Below, one piece after another: positions 50,080-59,296 of a DNA stretch of 64,000 nt. A program made the position numbers and the translations under genes. The notes beneath the pieces were generated by a model that saw only the letters and a program-made list of their open reading frames with translations, had not been told where the DNA came from and searched no databases. This DNA comes from Arthrobacter cryoconiti (lineage in GTDB: Bacteria > Actinomycetota > Actinomycetes > Actinomycetales > Micrococcaceae), in the NCBI RefSeq assembly GCF_020905375.1, contig NZ_JAJJBU010000032.1, positions 30,784 through 94,783 on the forward strand. Direction: 5' to 3'. The number at the start of each line of letters is the position of its first letter. Within the stretch, counting starts at the first letter, position 1.

Positions 50080-51183
50080 ATGACGACCAACCGCCACGTC
50101 CCAGCGTCGGCACCGACTATCTCGGAAGTGGCCAAGGCTGCAGGTGTGGGCCGGGCGACGGCGGCGCGCACACTGGGCGGTTACGGCTCTGTCGGGGCAG
50201 AAACCCGAAACAAGGTTGAGGCTGCTGCTTTGCGTCTCGGATACCAAACCAACGAACTTGCCCGCAGTATGTCAACGGGGGAAACCAAAACGCTTGGAGT
50301 CGTCGTTGCCGACATCGGCAATCCGTTCTTTGCCGGCGTCGTGCGCGGAATCTCAGACTATTGCGAAAACCGTGGATACAACATCGTTGTTCTCAGTACA
50401 GACGAAAACGTTGCGAAAGAACGTTCAGCAGTAGAATTGCTGCGAAATAAGCGCGTTGACGGGCTGATCGTAGCGTCCGCAGCCATCAAAGCCCAATCCG
50501 CTGACCACATTAGTGCGGCAGTCAAGCGAGGCACCCCGGTGGTTCTGGTGGACCGTGCCATTCGAGGGCTCGATTTTGACACTGTATTGATCGATAATCG
50601 TGACGCAGCGCGTCTTGCAGTGGCCCACCTCATCAGCCATGGTCATCGAAGGATTGGTTTTGTCTGGGGGCCTGAGACCGCGTCACCGCCAGTCTCGGTC
50701 TCCGAGCTCCTCGCTGCCGCTGAAAACGCTCTGTGGAGCGACGGCGAACGTCTGCAAGGTTACTTAGCCGCGTTATTTGAATCAGGAATAGAATTCGACG
50801 CCGATCTGGTGACGACTACACCCAAAAACCGGGAGGACGCGGAACGCGGAGTTGCTAGAATGCTCGCACTTCCCTGCCGTCCCACGGCACTTTTTGCCAC
50901 CGAGGCGGACGCAACCATCGGAGCCCTGAATGCGATCCGGCGTGCCGGTCTTGGCTACCCGCGGGATATTTCGCTCATAGGATTCGACGACAATCCTTGG
51001 GCCGGAGTCATTGATCCACCCCTGACCATGGTGTCCCAACCTATGCTAGAGCTTGGTCAACGCGCTGCCGAACAGCTCATCAACCGGATTGACGGAAACC
51101 GAGCCGAACACTCCGTCGATGTTCTCTCCACTGTGCTCATCGAACGATCTTCCGTCACGGGTCCCCTCAATGCCGGCGAGTGA
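50080..51183 (+). CDS. LacI-family regulator of the fructosamine-type operons
   Basis: A LacI/GalR repressor, 367 residues from the ATG at 50080, located 8 nt after the kinase stop and probably translated by coupling. Earlier in-frame ATGs at 50035 and 50053 also lack a ribosome binding site. The helix-turn-helix TISEVAKAAGVGRATAARTLGGYG carries AAR-x-LGGYG where most relatives have SRVLN. The hinge helix NELARSMSTGETKT follows. The sugar-binding domain is complete (GVVVADIGNPFF through SLIGFDDNPW). It most likely binds the TGATACCGGTATCA operators. Its effector should be a sugar-amine intermediate. Confidence 0.88.
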   Translation: MTTNRHVPASAPTISEVAKAAGVGRATAARTLGGYGSVGAETRNKVEAAALRLGYQTNELARSMSTGETKTLGVVVADIGNPFFAGVVRGISDYCENRGYNIVVLSTDENVAKERSAVELLRNKRVDGLIVASAAIKAQSADHISAAVKRGTPVVLVDRAIRGLDFDTVLIDNRDAARLAVAHLISHGHRRIGFVWGPETASPPVSVSELLAAAENALWSDGERLQGYLAALFESGIEFDADLVTTTPKNREDAERGVARMLALPCRPTALFATEADATIGALNAIRRAGLGYPRDISLIGFDDNPWAGVIDPPLTMVSQPMLELGQRAAEQLINRIDGNRAEHSVDVLSTVLIERSSVTGPLNAGE

Positions 51184-51273
51184 GGCACTGCACCTCCCGT
51201 GCCAGACCCTTAGGGTTTCCGTGACAGTGCTCGAGAGATAGTTCGGCGCCCGTAGGGAATTTTAGTCTGTCCG

Positions 51274-52374
51274 TTAGGGTGACTCACTCAACGAATAGCA
51301 AGAAGCCGCCCCACGAACGGCACCGATGGATCCTCGATTGATCAATGTGGCCGTAAATTCGGGAATTTCAGATTTCACGCCCGGTCTCTGGATCCTTTGA
51401 ATCAGCGCAGCCGCGGCTGCAGCGCCCATGTCGTACACAGGCTGTGAAATGACGCTTAGTGGCGGATTCGTCAGTCTCGTCCACGCCAAGTCGTCGTACA
51501 TCAAAAACGACACGTCCTGGGGAATGGAAAGCCCCATCGTCTGAATCCCTTCAACCACTCCGAGGGCCACCAACCCATCGGAGGCAACAATTGCGGTTGC
51601 GGGAGCGGGACCTCGAAGTAGATCTTGGGTTATGCCCACAACCGAGTCAGAGTTACCGGCATTGAGTCTGACAAGATCCGAGGGAAAGGAGTGCCCAGCG
51701 TCATGGAAGGCCAAAGACATCCCCTTCAAACGCTCCGCGATGGGGGTCGAAGAAACGTCCATTCCATTCCAGAACGGCTCCTGCGATTTTAGTGTCGAAA
51801 TGAAGGCAATGCGTTCGTGACCTGCGTGAATCAACTCAGCGGTCGATTTTCGTGAAACTTCCGTCATATCAGTAGCGACAACGTCAACATCGAGGCCATC
51901 AACTTTGCGGTCGAAAAGGACCAAGGGCCGACCAGAAGCGCAAACACGTTCCAGGTGGCCCTTTTCGGGTGACGATACAGGCGCAACAATAAGCCCATCC
52001 ACGCGCTTGTCCAGAAGGACACGTACTGCGTCAGTCTCTGCCCTAATATCCTCCCCGGTATTAATCAAGATGACATCAAAGCCGGAGGCCTTGGCCCTAT
52101 CCGAGATTCCCCTCATGGCCAGTCCAAAGTGTGGATTTTCGATGTCGCCGACAACAACACCAATGGTGTGAGACTTTCCAGTGTTCATAGTCCGCGCCAG
52201 CTCATTAGGCCTGTAGCTAAGCGATTCGGCGGCCGCCAATACACGCTCACGGACATCTTCGCTAACTGCGCCGTAGCCACCCAATGCGCGGGCTGCCTGA
52301 GCTTTCGATACCAAGGCTGCCTTGGCGACATCGGCGACAGTAACGTCTCGTCGTCGAGCCGATGAGTGGGTCAT
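51274..52374 (-). CDS. Second LacI-family regulator
   Basis: A 366-residue LacI/GalR regulator related to the one at 50080: it shares the unusual AAR-x-LGGYG recognition-helix ending (VSKAQAARALGGYG) and the hinge NELARTMNTGKSHT. It is convergent with the first LacI gene and divergent from an amino-acid ABC transporter operon. The paired sites TGAGTCCGGTCTCA / TGAGACCGGACTCA lie in that divergent region. The two regulators look like paralogues that have split operator specificity. Confidence 0.88.
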   Translation of the reverse strand: MTHSSARRRDVTVADVAKAALVSKAQAARALGGYGAVSEDVRERVLAAAESLSYRPNELARTMNTGKSHTIGVVVGDIENPHFGLAMRGISDRAKASGFDVILINTGEDIRAETDAVRVLLDKRVDGLIVAPVSSPEKGHLERVCASGRPLVLFDRKVDGLDVDVVATDMTEVSRKSTAELIHAGHERIAFISTLKSQEPFWNGMDVSSTPIAERLKGMSLAFHDAGHSFPSDLVRLNAGNSDSVVGITQDLLRGPAPATAIVASDGLVALGVVEGIQTMGLSIPQDVSFLMYDDLAWTRLTNPPLSVISQPVYDMGAAAAAALIQRIQRPGVKSEIPEFTATLINRGSIGAVRGAASCYSLSESP

Positions 52375-52437
52375 TTTTGCCTTTCGGGGACATGTTGACG
52401 GGCGGTGTGAGATGAATTACAGTTCTACTAAACATTG

Positions 52438-52476
52438 TGAGTCCGGTCTCAAGCTTAGATCGTGAGACCGGACTCA
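52438..52476. promoter_or_regulatory. Paired operators for the second LacI regulator
   Basis: TGAGTCCGGTCTCA (52438-52451) and its exact reverse complement TGAGACCGGACTCA (52463-52476) are separated by 11 bp. Each is itself nearly palindromic around CCGG. They resemble the TGATACCGGTATCA sites of the first regulator. As RNA the pair could also fold as a 14-bp hairpin in the 5' leader. Confidence 0.72.
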
Positions 52477-52553
52477 GCAAGAGTAGTCACGATATTTCCC
52501 CCACGCAGTTCAATCCCTTCGTTGAGCTCTTCTCCCCAAGATAGGAACTAGAA

Positions 52554-53411
52554 ATGTTCAAACGCAACAAACACCGATTGGCAGGCGTCACAGCGGTTGC
52601 CTTGGCCACCGTACTCACGTTAACCGCCTGCGGTGGCGCATCCTCGGCCAGCTCGGAGGCAAACCCCTTTGGACTTATCCAATCAGGGACCATTCGCGTA
52701 GCGAGCCTCGGAGACGCCAAGCCCTACACATTCACAGATGCTCAAGGCACCTTCACGGGCTTCGATGTCGAGCTCTTCAAGGACGTGGCCCACCGCGCTG
52801 GAGTCGACAACGTCGTATTCACGGGCCAAGACTTTTCCGGCCTGCTTTCCGCCGTCGCAAACGGCCAGTTCGATGTCGGTGTGGCTGCCATCGGCATAAC
52901 CTCAGAGCGCAAGGCAACTGTTGACTTCTCGGATGGCTACCTAGCCGGGTATCTCACCGTCATCACCACCAAAAAGTCCGGTATCACAAATGCCAACGGA
53001 TTGGACGGTAAGCGTCTTGGCGTTGTCCAGGGCACCTTGCAAGAGGCTTACGCTGTGAAGAACTTTCCCGCCGCCAACCTTGTCCGATTCCCCGATAACA
53101 ACACGGCTATTTCAGCCCTGAACAGCGGCACAGTTGACGCTCACTTTCTGGATTACGAGAACGCGAAAGCCTATGCGGAGCAGTTCGGCCTAGTGAGCGC
53201 AGCCGACATTCCGTCCTTTGATGCCCCCGCAGGTTTCGCGGTTGCAAAGAACAATCCTGCCTTTCTAGACGCGCTAAATAAAGGGCTCAAAGCAGCCATG
53301 GAAGACGGCACCTGGAAGAAGCTATACCAGAAATGGTTCCCGGGCTCACCAATGCCCACGCAGTACCTGCCCACGGCCGAGCAAGCCACCAGTGCGGCAC
53401 CAGCTAGCTAG
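52554..53411 (+). CDS. Amino-acid ABC transporter substrate-binding lipoprotein
   Basis: A 285-residue family 3 binding protein. The signal peptide ends in the lipobox LTAC, followed by [10 protein letters not shown]. Domain motifs include [26 protein letters not shown], the [16 protein letters not shown] block and VQGTLQE. Followed by its permease and ATPase. Because an FAD amine oxidase and a Gfo/Idh enzyme follow, the ligand may be an amino-acid conjugate such as a glycated amino acid; this is inference. Confidence 0.9.
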   Translation: MFKRNKHRLAGVTAVALATVLTLTACGGASSASSEANPFGLIQSGTIRVASLGDAKPYTFTDAQGTFTGFDVELFKDVAHRAGVDNVVFTGQDFSGLLSAVANGQFDVGVAAIGITSERKATVDFSDGYLAGYLTVITTKKSGITNANGLDGKRLGVVQGTLQEAYAVKNFPAANLVRFPDNNTAISALNSGTVDAHFLDYENAKAYAEQFGLVSAADIPSFDAPAGFAVAKNNPAFLDALNKGLKAAMEDGTWKKLYQKWFPGSPMPTQYLPTAEQATSAAPAS

Positions 53412-53421
53412 TTGACCCAGT

Positions 53422-53458
53422 GGTGTGGGCCGTCACGAACTTCCGCCCGGCCCACACC
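53422..53458 (+). terminator. Attenuator-like hairpin after the binding-protein gene
   Basis: An 11-bp perfect stem (GGTGTGGGCCG with CGGCCCACACC) and a 15-nt loop sit 10 nt after the binding-protein stop and 40 nt before the permease. Such structures often let binding-protein mRNA exceed permease mRNA. No U tract follows. Confidence 0.6.
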
Positions 53459-53498
53459 CATTTCCTGAATTCCCCAAAACTATCTCTGAGAGCAATCC

Positions 53499-54287
53499 AT
53501 GGACTGGTTCGACACCATCACTCATACGTTCTTCGATTTCAAGGCAATGGCCGATGTCATGCCCCAGCTGCTTGCTATCGGTCTGCTTAACACACTCATC
53601 ATTTCTCTCGCTTCGACCGTTATAGGCGTTGTCCTCGGGATGATCGTGGCCGTGATGGGCATCTCGCCATCCAAATGGTTGCGGATCCCGGCCCGAATCT
53701 ATACCGACCTGTTCCGAGGCCTTCCAGCCATTCTGACCATATTGCTCATAGGACAGGGCTTTGCCAGACTTAGCCAGTCCGTGTTCGGTCCCTCGCCGTA
53801 TCCTTTGGGCATAATTGCACTGAGCCTGATCGCGAGCGCCTACATCGGCGAAATTTTCCGCGCAGGAATTATGAGTGTGGACAACGGGCAAATTGAGGCA
53901 TGCCGGGCTTTGGGTATGAGCTACACCAAGGCGATGGCGCTTGTGGTAATTCCCCAAGGAATCCGCCGAGTCCTACCAGCCCTAGTAAATCAGTTCATTT
54001 CAATTGTCAAAGACTCCTCGCTGGTCTATTTCCTCGGTCTAATGGTCGGAGAACGTGAGCTGTTCCGGGTCGGTCAGGATGCTGCGGTTCTCTCAGGAAA
54101 TCTTTCCCCTTTAGTGATGGCCGGAGTTTTCTACCTCATCATCACGGTTCCGCTAACCCATCTGGTCAACTACTTCGACAACCGTTTCCGCACTGGCCGG
54201 CGCCGCGCAGCACCACCCATCAGCGGACTCAATGAAGTGAAGGAACTCAGTGCGGCCTCGCCGCTAACTAACGGGAGCAACACATGA
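53499..54287 (+). CDS. Amino-acid ABC transporter permease
   Basis: A 262-residue permease with about five membrane segments, the [19 protein letters not shown] segment and the EAA loop [22 protein letters not shown]. It overlaps the ATPase gene by 4 nt (ATGA). It belongs to the His/Glu/Gln/Arg permease family. Confidence 0.92.
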   Translation: MDWFDTITHTFFDFKAMADVMPQLLAIGLLNTLIISLASTVIGVVLGMIVAVMGISPSKWLRIPARIYTDLFRGLPAILTILLIGQGFARLSQSVFGPSPYPLGIIALSLIASAYIGEIFRAGIMSVDNGQIEACRALGMSYTKAMALVVIPQGIRRVLPALVNQFISIVKDSSLVYFLGLMVGERELFRVGQDAAVLSGNLSPLVMAGVFYLIITVPLTHLVNYFDNRFRTGRRRAAPPISGLNEVKELSAASPLTNGSNT

Positions 54288-55054
54288 GCAATAGCACAAA
54301 CACCGCATCAGCGGACGTCGAGACCTTTCGCGGTTCAAGTCTAGAACTTAAGAATCTCAGCATGGCCTATGGAGATATTGAAGTTCTCCGGAATGTCTCC
54401 TTTACAATCGCACCCGGGACCACGACCTGTATCATCGGACCGTCTGGCTCCGGGAAGTCCACCCTTTTGAGGGGCATCAATCGTCTTCATGAACCCAAAA
54501 GCGGGGACGTCATTCTTGACGGAGACAGCGCACTGGGCCTCAAGCCCGATATTCTGCGGCGGCGAATCGGTATGGTGTTCCAACACTTCAATCTGTTCCC
54601 GGACCATATTGCCCTTGAAAATGTGGCCCTCTCGCTGCGCAACGTGAAAGGTATGTCAAGGGCCGAATCTAAGGAGCGAGCAATGCGCCGCCTAGTCGAA
54701 GTTGGTTTAGCAGAGCGCTCCGAGCACCGACCACGCGACCTTTCTGGTGGTCAACAACAGCGGGTGGCCATCGCTAGGGCGCTGGCTATGGAGCCGGAAG
54801 TCATGCTGTTCGACGAAGCGACAAGTGCTTTGGACCCTGAACTTGTCAAGGGAGTGCTTACTCTGATGGCTGGTCTTGGCGGACGTGGCATGACAATGGC
54901 TGTTGTCACTCATGAGATGGGTTTCGCACGCAAAGTCGCTGACCAAGTGATCTTCATGGACGAGGGCGAAGTCGTAGAAGCTGGGAGCCCTGAGGATCTC
55001 TTTGACCGGCCAAAAAGTGACCGTCTGCAGCGATTCCTCTCGGAAGTCCTCTAG
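54284..55054 (+). CDS. Amino-acid ABC transporter ATP-binding protein
   Basis: A 256-residue GlnQ-type ATPase with Walker [10 protein letters not shown], signature [15 protein letters not shown], Walker [13 protein letters not shown] (Ala instead of the usual Pro after Glu) and the switch His in VVTHEMGFA. Its stop shares one base with the GTG start of the oxidoreductase (TAGTG). Confidence 0.93.
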   Translation: MSNSTNTASADVETFRGSSLELKNLSMAYGDIEVLRNVSFTIAPGTTTCIIGPSGSGKSTLLRGINRLHEPKSGDVILDGDSALGLKPDILRRRIGMVFQHFNLFPDHIALENVALSLRNVKGMSRAESKERAMRRLVEVGLAERSEHRPRDLSGGQQQRVAIARALAMEPEVMLFDEATSALDPELVKGVLTLMAGLGGRGMTMAVVTHEMGFARKVADQVIFMDEGEVVEAGSPEDLFDRPKSDRLQRFLSEVL

Positions 55055-56154
55055 TGACCGATACGTTCTCGAGCACCAAAGCAATCCGAACTGCCGTGAT
55101 GGGGTTCGGCGTCTCCGGCAGAGTCTTCCACTCTCCCCTGATCGCCGCCGACCCAGCGTACTCGTTGGACGTGATCGTCACATCCAACCCGGAACGGGCT
55201 GCTCAAGCCGCGGCACTGCATCCCAACGCCCGGGTTGTGGCCACCGCCGAGGAACTATTTGCCGACGCCGGCAACCTCGACTTGGTCATTATCGGCACTC
55301 CGCCGGCAACCCATTTCGCCCTCGCATCCACCGCCATCGAACTCAATCTCAACGTAGTGATTGACAAACCCTTTGCCGCCAACTCGGACCAAGCCCAAGA
55401 ACTCATCGTCCAAGCTGAGAAGGCGGGCGTCCTGCTCACCGTGTTTCAGAACCGTAGATGGGACGCGGATTTCCTTACCCTCCAGCGGCTCGTCAAGAAC
55501 GGTGAGCTAGGCGACGTCCGAACCTTTGAGTCGCGCTTCGAATGGTGGCGCCCGGAGGGTTTCCAAAACTGGCGGGATGAGGCGAAGCTTTCAGAAGGCG
55601 GCGGCATTCTCCACGACCTCGGTGCGCATCTGATCGATCAAGCCGTCCGCCTTTTTGGGCCAGTAGCCCAATACCATGGCGAAACCGGACGGATCAATGA
55701 ACCCACGACTTCAGATGCGGACCAAGAAGCCTTCGTTTCCCTCCTGCACAGTTCAGGCGTCCGGTCCAGACTGTGGATGAACGGGATGGCGGCTCAGCTC
55801 GGGGCACGGTTTCATGTCCTAGGGTCGGCTGCGGGATACACAAAGTGGGGACTGGACATCCAAGAGCCATTGTTGGACGCCGGAACTTTTCCGACGGAAG
55901 ACCATTACGGCGTCGAGCCGGAAGAAAACTGGGGACGCTTAGGCGTGGGCCCGGACACGAAGCAGGTGCCGGCGGATAAAGGATCTTATCCAGAGTTCTA
56001 TCGCATCCTGGCCAGTGCGCTTCGTGGCGCAGGCCCGCTGCCAGTAGATCCGGCTGACTCCCTTGAGGTCCTGCGCATCATCGAAAAGATCCACCAAACT
56101 GCCTCAAGCCAGTCGCTTACTCGGGCCACACCTGCACTGACCATCGCCACCTAA
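55054..56154 (+). CDS. Gfo/Idh/MocA-family oxidoreductase
   Basis: A 366-residue NAD(P)-dependent sugar dehydrogenase-like protein. The N-terminal Rossmann loop is MGFGVSGRVFHSP and the active-site Lys is in NVVIDKPFA (Asp-Lys-Pro instead of the more usual Glu-Lys-Pro). The pair GGGILHDLGAHLIDQA carries the catalytic His/Asp region. It resembles the IolW/YdgJ branch acting on inositols and other polyols. Coupled by overlap to the amino-acid transporter, it may reduce or oxidise the sugar part of an imported conjugate. Confidence 0.88.
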   Translation: MTDTFSSTKAIRTAVMGFGVSGRVFHSPLIAADPAYSLDVIVTSNPERAAQAAALHPNARVVATAEELFADAGNLDLVIIGTPPATHFALASTAIELNLNVVIDKPFAANSDQAQELIVQAEKAGVLLTVFQNRRWDADFLTLQRLVKNGELGDVRTFESRFEWWRPEGFQNWRDEAKLSEGGGILHDLGAHLIDQAVRLFGPVAQYHGETGRINEPTTSDADQEAFVSLLHSSGVRSRLWMNGMAAQLGARFHVLGSAAGYTKWGLDIQEPLLDAGTFPTEDHYGVEPEENWGRLGVGPDTKQVPADKGSYPEFYRILASALRGAGPLPVDPADSLEVLRIIEKIHQTASSQSLTRATPALTIAT

Positions 56155-56173
56155 TTAAGAAGAGAGAATCACC

Positions 56174-57295
56174 ATGTTAGTCGAAACAACCACCAAGCAC
56201 GTCGCCGTCATCGGCGGTGGAATCCTAGGCGTGTCCACCGCCGTGCATTTACTGCGCGAAGGAGCATCAGTCACGCTACTCACCGAAACCCTCTTAGCCA
56301 GTGAAGCAACTGGTCGATCCCTCTCTTGGCTCAACTCTGCAGGCAAACGCCCTCGGCCATACCACGACCTTCGGATGGCCGGCGTCGATCGCTACCGCAC
56401 GCTTTACACTTCCGACCCGACACGTGAATGGCTCCAATTCGGCGGCGGTCTCCAGTGGGCGCAGACCGGTCATGAAGAAGACACTTTGGCTCGTCACTCC
56501 TACGAAACGGCTCAAGCCTACGATTCATGCTTGCACTCCCCCAAGTCTGTAACAGAAGTCGTCCCCAAGGTTGATCCGCAGGCTGTACCCGCACAATCGA
56601 TCTTCAACCCGGGCGAAGGGTGGGTTAGCCTTCCCCATCTTGTGGACTTCCTCATGGACGAGTTCAACGCCCGTGGCGGCAAACTGATCCTGAACGCTGG
56701 CAAGGTTACGGTAGATATCAAAGACGGTCATGCTACTGGCGTCACCACCGGTGACGGTCAAAATTATGCTGCCGATGCCGTCCTGGTGGCGTGCGGGGCA
56801 GCAACTCCGGAGGTCGTAGCTCCCCTTGGTGTGACTATTGCCAACGCCTCACCAATTTCCATGCTGGTCATCACCGAACCCTTCGATCATGGACTAAAAG
56901 CCGTAATGAACACTCCTCGTGCGGCCGTCCGACCCAATCCTGGCAATACACTTGCTTTGGATCATGATTGGTACGAATCCGACATCACAGAACACGACGA
57001 TGGTTCGTTCAGTATTCCCGAAGAAGTCGTCCAGGAACTAGCCAATGAGGCAGCCAAGCTACTGGAAGGTACCCCGGACGTAAAAGCGGCATCGTGGAAA
57101 ATTGGGCGGAAGCCAATTCCCGGAGACGGGGAACCAGTTTTTGGGCAGCTCGAAAAAGTACCAGGATGCTTCGTCGCCTTCACACATTCAGGGGCAACAT
57201 TGGCTCTGATAGCCGGAGAATTGATGTCTCACGAGATTCTGACTGGAAACCGTCATCCCATGTTGGCGACTTTCAGGCCGGAACGGTTCAGCTAG
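56174..57295 (+). CDS. FAD-dependent amine oxidase (DAO family), candidate fructosyl-amino-acid oxidase
   Basis: A 373-residue D-amino-acid-oxidase-fold flavoprotein. The FAD loop is VIGGGILGVSTAVHLL, followed by the acid-ended strand and ATGRSLSWLNSAG. The C-terminal FAD motif is FTHSGATLALIAGEL. No obvious signal peptide. Size and fold fit bacterial fructosyl-amino-acid oxidases and also many other amine oxidases (glycine oxidase, sarcosine oxidase-like). The Amadori role is suggested only by FrlB/C/D-like neighbours and the amino-acid transporter. AGAGAGAA precedes the ATG. Confidence 0.85.
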   Translation: MLVETTTKHVAVIGGGILGVSTAVHLLREGASVTLLTETLLASEATGRSLSWLNSAGKRPRPYHDLRMAGVDRYRTLYTSDPTREWLQFGGGLQWAQTGHEEDTLARHSYETAQAYDSCLHSPKSVTEVVPKVDPQAVPAQSIFNPGEGWVSLPHLVDFLMDEFNARGGKLILNAGKVTVDIKDGHATGVTTGDGQNYAADAVLVACGAATPEVVAPLGVTIANASPISMLVITEPFDHGLKAVMNTPRAAVRPNPGNTLALDHDWYESDITEHDDGSFSIPEEVVQELANEAAKLLEGTPDVKAASWKIGRKPIPGDGEPVFGQLEKVPGCFVAFTHSGATLALIAGELMSHEILTGNRHPMLATFRPERFS

Positions 57296-57349
57296 CTGAT
57301 TGCTCCCGCGCATGAGAGAAACACCCGGCGTCGCTGATTAAGAAAATGA

Positions 57350-57410
57350 AGGCGTCCGGTTTCTGGCTGTGGAACGTGTCTAAAGTTCCATAGCCAGAAG
57401 CCGGACGCCT
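57350..57410. terminator. Strong bidirectional terminator
   Basis: Two 26-nt arms (57350-57375 and 57385-57410) pair completely apart from two G-U positions, around a 9-nt loop. It lies between the convergent FAD oxidase and sugar permease genes, so it can stop transcription from both sides. Confidence 0.9.
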
Positions 57411-57485
57411 GCTTCTTATCTCATCGAGATACTGTTTTTCAGCGTCGACCGTGTACCGTTCCCCCTTGGTTCTTTTCCGCGGGCG

Positions 57486-58322
57486 CTATCCCTTGACTGC
57501 GCCTGCGGTTAGCCCCTGGACGATGAATTTGCTGGCGAAGGCAAAGATCGCCAGTGCAGGCACCACTGTCAACACGGCGGCGGCGGACATGGAGCCCCAG
57601 TCAATGTTGAAGCTGGAGATAAATCCAGCGAGGGCCGTCGGAATGGTCTTGTTCTCATCACTGTTCATCAGTGTCACGGATAGGAACAGCTCGTTCCAGC
57701 AATTGACGAAATTGAAGATAAAGCTTGCTGCAATACCGGGAAGCATGACGGGTACTAGAACCCGGAACAGTGCTGTGAGGCGGGAGCACCCATCGATCAT
57801 GGCGGCTTCCTCCAAGGCATCGGGGACGTTTTCAAAAAAGCCCCGGAGCATGATGGTGCAGAACGGGATACAGATGGCGATGTAGACCAAGATCAGGCCG
57901 GTCTCGGAATCGACCAGGTTCATGTTGGTCATCATTATGTACAACGGACCGAGCGCGATGAATCCAGGAATCATCTGTGTAAGCAGAAAGGCAACCATCA
58001 CAGCACCGCGACCGGCAAAGTGGAAACGCGCAAGCACGTACGCGGACAAGAGCGAGATGAATGTGGCGACTGTCGCAGCGACGGTGGCCACCAACAAACT
58101 ATTGATCATGTAGCGCCCAAAATCAGATTTTGTAAACAGGCCTACGTAGTTTTCGAAGGAAATTTCACGTGGCCAGTAATCCAGCGGCAGCGAATAGATG
58201 CTGCCGGGTGCTTTCAACGATGTGACGACAATCCAATACAGCGGAAAAACTGTGACGATCAGGCACAAGGACAAGAAGATGACCTTGCTGATCCTCCCGA
58301 ACGTACTTTGCTTATCAATCAT
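57486..58322 (-). CDS. Carbohydrate ABC transporter permease (MalG type)
   Basis: A 278-residue CUT1 permease with about six membrane segments and the EAA loop LEEAAMIDGCSRLTALFRVLVP. It is the last gene of a minus-strand operon: PLP enzyme, binding protein, permease, permease. It overlaps the partner permease by 4 nt. Confidence 0.92.
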   Translation of the reverse strand: MIDKQSTFGRISKVIFLSLCLIVTVFPLYWIVVTSLKAPGSIYSLPLDYWPREISFENYVGLFTKSDFGRYMINSLLVATVAATVATFISLLSAYVLARFHFAGRGAVMVAFLLTQMIPGFIALGPLYIMMTNMNLVDSETGLILVYIAICIPFCTIMLRGFFENVPDALEEAAMIDGCSRLTALFRVLVPVMLPGIAASFIFNFVNCWNELFLSVTLMNSDENKTIPTALAGFISSFNIDWGSMSAAAVLTVVPALAIFAFASKFIVQGLTAGAVKG

Positions 58323-59290
58323 CTATTTGCCTTTCGAGGGCGCATGGCCATCAAGTAAAAGACCGCGAACAACATCAGGGTGAACACCACAATGAGTCCC
58401 AGCGCTGATGCCTGACCATAATCGCCCTCCTGGGTAATTTTGATCATGTAAGTGGTGATGATGTGGGTCTGATCGGCTGGCCCGCCGCCTGTCATGGCCC
58501 AGATAATATCGGGAAAGTTGAAAATCCAAATCACTCGCAAAAGGATCGTCAGGCCTAAGGTCACCGAAATGGCCGGCAACGTGATGCTGAACAGAGTCCT
58601 CGCTTTACCTGCCCCATCTAAAGCCGCCGCCTCATACATGTCCTCAGATACTGATTGCAGAGCAGCCAGGATCATGATGGCGAAGAATGTCACTCCGTAC
58701 CAAATGTTGGCGATGATCACCGCCGTCATAGCGAAGCCGGGCTCAGCCAACCACGGAATAGGACTCTCGATGAATCCCGCTTTCATTAGCAGATCATTGA
58801 CCACACCGAATTCTGCGTTGAACATCCAGCGGAAAAGCATGCCTATAAGAAAGCCGGAAACGGCCCAAGGGAAGAAAATAAATGCTTGGTATCCGCTGCG
58901 AAACCTAAACCTGCGCTTAAGGAACAAAGCCAAGGCAAAGCCGATCACGACTTGAGGCACGAGGGAACCCACAACCCATACGACCGTATTACGCACAATC
59001 CCGCCAAACTCCGGTGATTCAAAGAGCTTGATGAAGTTTCCCCAACCCACCCACGACGTATCGGAGAGGTCGTTGAGGTTCCAGTTGCGGAAAGCCATTT
59101 GGCTCCCCGCGATCATCGGGTAGTAGGTGAAGATGCCGACGAAGATGGCCGCTGGCGCCATGAAGGCTAACAGGGTCAACGCTGTCCTGGTGTTAAACCT
59201 TTTCTTGCGTCGATGGATCGCCTGGGGCTGCGGTGGTGCGGTGACAGTGTTCGGTCCACGCACCACCATGCGTTCAGAATTGATGGCCAC
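58319..59290 (-). CDS. Carbohydrate ABC transporter permease (MalF type)
   Basis: A 323-residue CUT1 permease with an N-terminal basic segment, the first helix (LTLLAFMAPAAIFVGIFTYY) intact, and the EAA loop YEAAALDGAGKARTLFSITLP. It starts 6 nt after the binding-protein stop and overlaps the next permease by 4 nt. In contrast to the MalF subunit at 45485, its start is unambiguous. Confidence 0.92.
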   Translation of the reverse strand: MAINSERMVVRGPNTVTAPPQPQAIHRRKKRFNTRTALTLLAFMAPAAIFVGIFTYYPMIAGSQMAFRNWNLNDLSDTSWVGWGNFIKLFESPEFGGIVRNTVVWVVGSLVPQVVIGFALALFLKRRFRFRSGYQAFIFFPWAVSGFLIGMLFRWMFNAEFGVVNDLLMKAGFIESPIPWLAEPGFAMTAVIIANIWYGVTFFAIMILAALQSVSEDMYEAAALDGAGKARTLFSITLPAISVTLGLTILLRVIWIFNFPDIIWAMTGGGPADQTHIITTYMIKITQEGDYGQASALGLIVVFTLMLFAVFYLMAMRPRKANR

Positions 59291-59296
59291 TATGGA

